Of a stretch of DNA of 64,000 nucleotides, positions 60,601 through 64,000 are shown piece by piece. Source of the stretch: Thuidium tamariscinum (taxonomy: Eukaryota; Streptophyta; Bryopsida; Hypnales; Thuidiaceae). Under the pieces are notes generated by a model, which searched no databases, was not told where the DNA came from, and was given only the letters and a program-made list of their open reading frames with translations. The stretch is from NCBI GenBank assembly GCA_947034885.2, contig OX344755.2, positions 24,869,052-24,933,051 on the forward strand, in the 5' to 3' direction. The first letter of the stretch is position 1. Every line of letters begins with the position of its first letter. A program made the translations under genes and the position numbers.

Positions 60601-60749
60601 TAGAAAATATTAATTTGAAGGGCTCTTTATTCCCAAATGGTAGCTATGCTTTTCATTTTTCAAGAAACTCTTCTCAAATTTGAAGTAATGTTGGAAGATT
60701 TAAGGTGACGTTTACTACAAAACTACAATTATACTTGGATGGGCAATTG
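57651..60749. other. AT-rich spacer without recognisable gene
   Basis: Short chance frames only. Confidence 0.45.
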
Positions 60750-61031
60750 CATTAGAGGGAATTGAAAGCAATGGAAGGCCATTTTAGGCTTGTTCCTCTT
60801 GTTGTTTCCAAAATAGTAAAAGAATGTCTGGCTTTTGTCAAGCCGATAATTATCAATAATAAAATAAAATAAATAAAATAGGTCTTAAAATAAAAAACAA
60901 AGTTAAGAAAAAAATTCAAAAAGAAAGAAAGATGACGTGTCCAAAGTCTGACCACATCACATTAGTTCCCTCATTCTCCGTAGTTTGAAAACTCGCAATC
61001 TTTGATCATTTGAGTAGAATTTCATCTAATG
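60750..61031. mobile_element. MITE, CATTAG-end family, copy 6 (282 bp)
   Basis: The left end is CATTAGAGGGAATTGAAAGC and the right end ATTTCATCTAATG. The interior keeps the family features in inverted orientation (TTGTTCC...TTTCCAAAATAG near the left, GTAGTTTGAAAACTCG near the right). Confidence 0.72.
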
Positions 61032-61155
61032 CATGTTAATATACATTATCCCCCAAATGACCCAAAGACATTTTTTTTGGGCAATAGAGCATTTTTTAAT
61101 GTAATTTTCTTATTATTATCTTTGGAATTTTTCACAAAATGTGGTTGAAGAGTAG

Positions 61156-62135
61156 CTTAACCCCTCATCGCCCAAGCCCCAACCATGTCAGAAAACAACC
61201 CTACTTTTCAAATGTTATAAGTCTAAATGTGAATAACGTATGAAAATCTGAACTGTACACTCTTGTAGTGTGCATGTTAAAGATGTTGTAGATCAAATTT
61301 GGAGTCATTTGACCATATAGATTGAAAGATTATAATGTTTTAGTGTTCAAGAAAGATGCTGAAATTTTCTTAAAAACACATTTAGAGGTGAAATTTGATT
61401 TCTAAACCTACTCAAATGAAAAAACTTTGAACTACAAAATGATTCAAAAATAAAATAAAAATACTTTGGTGAAAAAATATATAATTAAACTAACTCATTG
61501 TGTTTGCAAATTTTTTTTGAAATGTCAAAAAACAATGAAAAAAGTAGCAAAAATCACATCTATGGCTGAACTTCTCTTTACTAAAATGCTTCTTAGTCAC
61601 TCATTAGTTCTTGGATTGATATGGAATTTGAACTACAAAAAGTAGACTAATATGCTCAACTTTTCCAACAAAAAATGTAGTAAATGGACCGTGTAAAAAG
61701 AAGTTATAAGTTGCCAAAGTTCACTGCACTCCAAAAATGGCAAGATTTTGAATTTCAAATTGCTTCCAAACATTCCAAACAACTTCGATTGACATGAAAC
61801 TTTTACCACAGTAACTAGACCTCAAGGCAAACAAAACACAACAAATTTGATTGAAATCAAGCATTGAATGAAAAGATACAAGCCCCCAAAGTTGCATCCC
61901 TAAAATATAGTTTGGTGAACTCAAATTGAACCTGAAAGCTGTGATTGGCTTCCAAAAATTCAATAAAACTTGGATTGATTGGAAAATTTAACCATAGAAA
62001 CTAGACCTCTATGCGCAACTTTTCCAACAAGTTTTATTAATTTGGATATCATATGCAAAAATTACATCACTTTGAAGTTGGTTGCTAGACTGAGTGAGGA
62101 CACTTTTGGGCCCCTTGGGTGGTGAGGGGTTAAGG
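61156..62135. mobile_element. TIR element of about 980 bp
   Basis: CTTAACCCCTCATCGCCCAA at the left is the near complement of TTGGGTGGTGAGGGGTTAAG at the right. The interior has internal direct repeats (AACTTTTCCAACAA near 61658 and 62018; TAGACCTC near 61815 and 62004) but no coding frame. Words from its right flank recur near 5500-5600. Confidence 0.55.
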
Positions 62136-62638
62136 ACACAATAATTTTTTACAACCTTTGACTACATAGTTAAAAGGTATTATATAATATGTAGTTTATA
62201 TTGTTCCCCATACCATTCAAAAATTACTTATTTAAAAATAAAAATTTGAATTTGGTTTCCAAAATCTATATATTTCCACTAATAAAATTGAGTATAAATC
62301 CAAAATGTTTACATTCAAACAACCATACCATGAGCATGAATAAACAAAGTCCAAAAAGTATGTATAAGAAAGTTGTAGTCTACAAAACACTATACATTAC
62401 CTTGGAAGTTGAAGAAAAATTAGTTGTACTTTGAAAAAAAAAATTCAAAGTTAGCCATGATTATCTAAAATTTGGTGAGTTGGGAATTACTTTATCTTTT
62501 GTTTATTTTTTAGAACTCCAAAACAAATTTTTTCTCCTCAATATGTTGGTAGACACCATTTTAGATTGTTGTGCATAAAAATTGAAGGAAGTTTATTTGG
62601 TAGTATTTAAAATATCAACAATTTGACAAACGTACAAA

Positions 62639-62921
62639 CATTAGATGAGATCTGAGGCCTTCTAAGGGCCATTTCCGGACTATTCCCAAAATAGTTCTTA
62701 AAACGGCTGTAAGCTATCAGACCAGTATTTTAAAATAAAAAGAATAATAATAATATTTTTGGGGGGTCTTGAAATGTAAAAAAAATTAAAAAAAAATTAA
62801 AAAATTAAAAAAAAATGTGGCACTGCCCCAACTACATCAGATTCCTGTGATTCTGTATTGGACTACATTTCCAGACTCCAGGAACTCGTAGTCTCTTACA
62901 CCCCTCAAATCTCTTCTAATG
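62639..62921. mobile_element. MITE, CATTAG-end family, copy 7 (283 bp)
   Basis: Left end CATTAGATGAGATCTGAGGC; complement of right end CATTAGAAGAGATTTGAGGG. It is inverted relative to copies 1 and 2 and keeps GGACTATTCCCAAAATAG and CCAGACTCCAGGAACTC. Confidence 0.8.
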
Positions 62922-64000
62922 TGATATTGGATCTCGCAATATTTGAGTTTTTCATCAGAATTGACTATTGAGCATATGGAATTGTATTAACAATAGTATA
63001 GAGACTACAAGTTGCAATATGGACCATTATTTCATCTTAATGCCCTTGCATTTGAAATATTTGATATTGAAACAATGCATTCAATTCATATTTTATAGCC
63101 ACATAATGCATTTTTAGGTGCAATTTATTTTTTTATAAAGACTTGGATTCATGATACACAATGTGGCGAAAAGAGGCAACACGGCCTGTTTTCAATTTCC
63201 CTGACACACACACACCTTCATTCAAAAATCAGGATTCGTTGGATTTGAAATCAAAAAAATCCCAACCCCCTCCAAGAAAAATCAACAGCTGTTGGATACA
63301 TATACTAAATACAGATATGGATATTGGATATAGATACTAGATATGTACACTAAATACATATACTGAAATTGAATACATATACTGAAACTGAATACAGATA
63401 TTGAAACTAAATACTAATACAAATATAATAATGCAATGATGTAAGTCCTCTCATTCTCTTATCCCATATCCATTGTATGGAGACCCACCCTCTCAAAATT
63501 ATAAGAGGGGGTGGGGGTGAGGGGAGACTCAAAATTTAAATATTCAAATAATAATACTTAAATCAGATGGATGTGCATGGTGGGTGGAATGGAAATAATT
63601 TAAATTTTTAAATTTTTGAGCTCATTTTGACAATTGAGGCAATATCTACCTCATATATTTGGAAAAAAATTCAAGAAAATTCAATTGTTATTATCGGTAA
63701 CACCAAAAAATTGTCAATTTAATGAATTAGCTATATGTTATGATTGCTACATTAGAAAGTTAAATCAAATAATTCATTATTTTAGATGCATAGGTTGAAA
63801 CCAAAAACACATTTTACTTAATGAGTTATACAATTGCTTAGTCAAATTGGGCACAAGTTTCCACTAGTATGACATATTCTTCTAATTTAAGAAAATATTG
63901 ACTTTATAAGAGCCTATCTAAAAAATGCAAAAGCCCAATATAGGCCTTTTGATCATTTCGGAGTTTCCTAACAAAATCAAACATACCTAAATTTTGTTGT
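62922..64000. other. AT-rich spacer to the end of the window
   Basis: Contains the degenerate minisatellite listed separately. No gene is recognised. Confidence 0.5.
63293..63425 (+). repeat. Degenerate minisatellite, ACATATACTGAAA type
   Basis: About nine imperfect units of roughly 13 to 18 bp built on AATACATATACTGAAACTG run in one direction. Confidence 0.75.

Noticed and set aside
1-64000. tRNA, rRNA, CRISPR, organelle insertions and telomere or centromere satellites
   Set aside because: None was seen on reading both strands, though a weak or degenerate tRNA could be missed without a covariance search.

Overview
The window looks like nuclear DNA of a land plant or close streptophyte relative. 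It is AT-rich and gene-poor, with GT-AG introns of mostly about 80 to 450 bp (three of 0.6 to 1.2 kb) and many small DNA-transposon derivatives. I cannot place it more precisely than streptophyte.

Two protein-coding genes can be reconstructed, both on the minus strand. The larger is the gene for the TOR (target of rapamycin) kinase. It starts at 46157, ends at 26714, and splices from 54 coding segments into a frame of 7,596 nt (2,531 residues plus stop). Every junction keeps the frame, and the product follows plant TOR from N-terminal HEAT repeats through FAT, FRB and kinase domains to a FATC tail ending WCPFW. The smaller gene, 15217 to 9523, has nine coding exons giving 708 residues. It is a probably cytosolic, partly disordered protein with a short coiled coil, and I can only tentatively assign it to a plant-specific uncharacterised family. 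Both genes have GC-rich 5' ends, with candidate leader elements: a 13-codon upstream ORF for TOR and an AUG-stop element for the smaller gene. The TOR transcript seems to have a long spliced 3' untranslated region.

The flanks hold no intact gene that I can recognise: 1-9.3 kb, 16.9-25.5 kb and 46.4-64 kb. They are AT-rich and layered with mobile-element debris. This includes a Ty3/gypsy-like pol remnant split by a CACTA-end MITE, a dispersed MITE family with CATTAG...CTAATG ends (seven copies), Stowaway-like elements, a 3.4-kb element with long inverted termini broken by a 1.5-kb insertion, and several hairpins and minisatellites. A GC-rich block at 55.5-57.2 kb contrasts with its surroundings and carries a duplication whose second copy has lost most CpG sites.

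No tRNA, rRNA, CRISPR or prokaryotic feature was seen. All intron boundaries were set by hand from splice consensus, reading frame and remembered plant TOR proteins, so transcript evidence would be needed for the untranslated ends.
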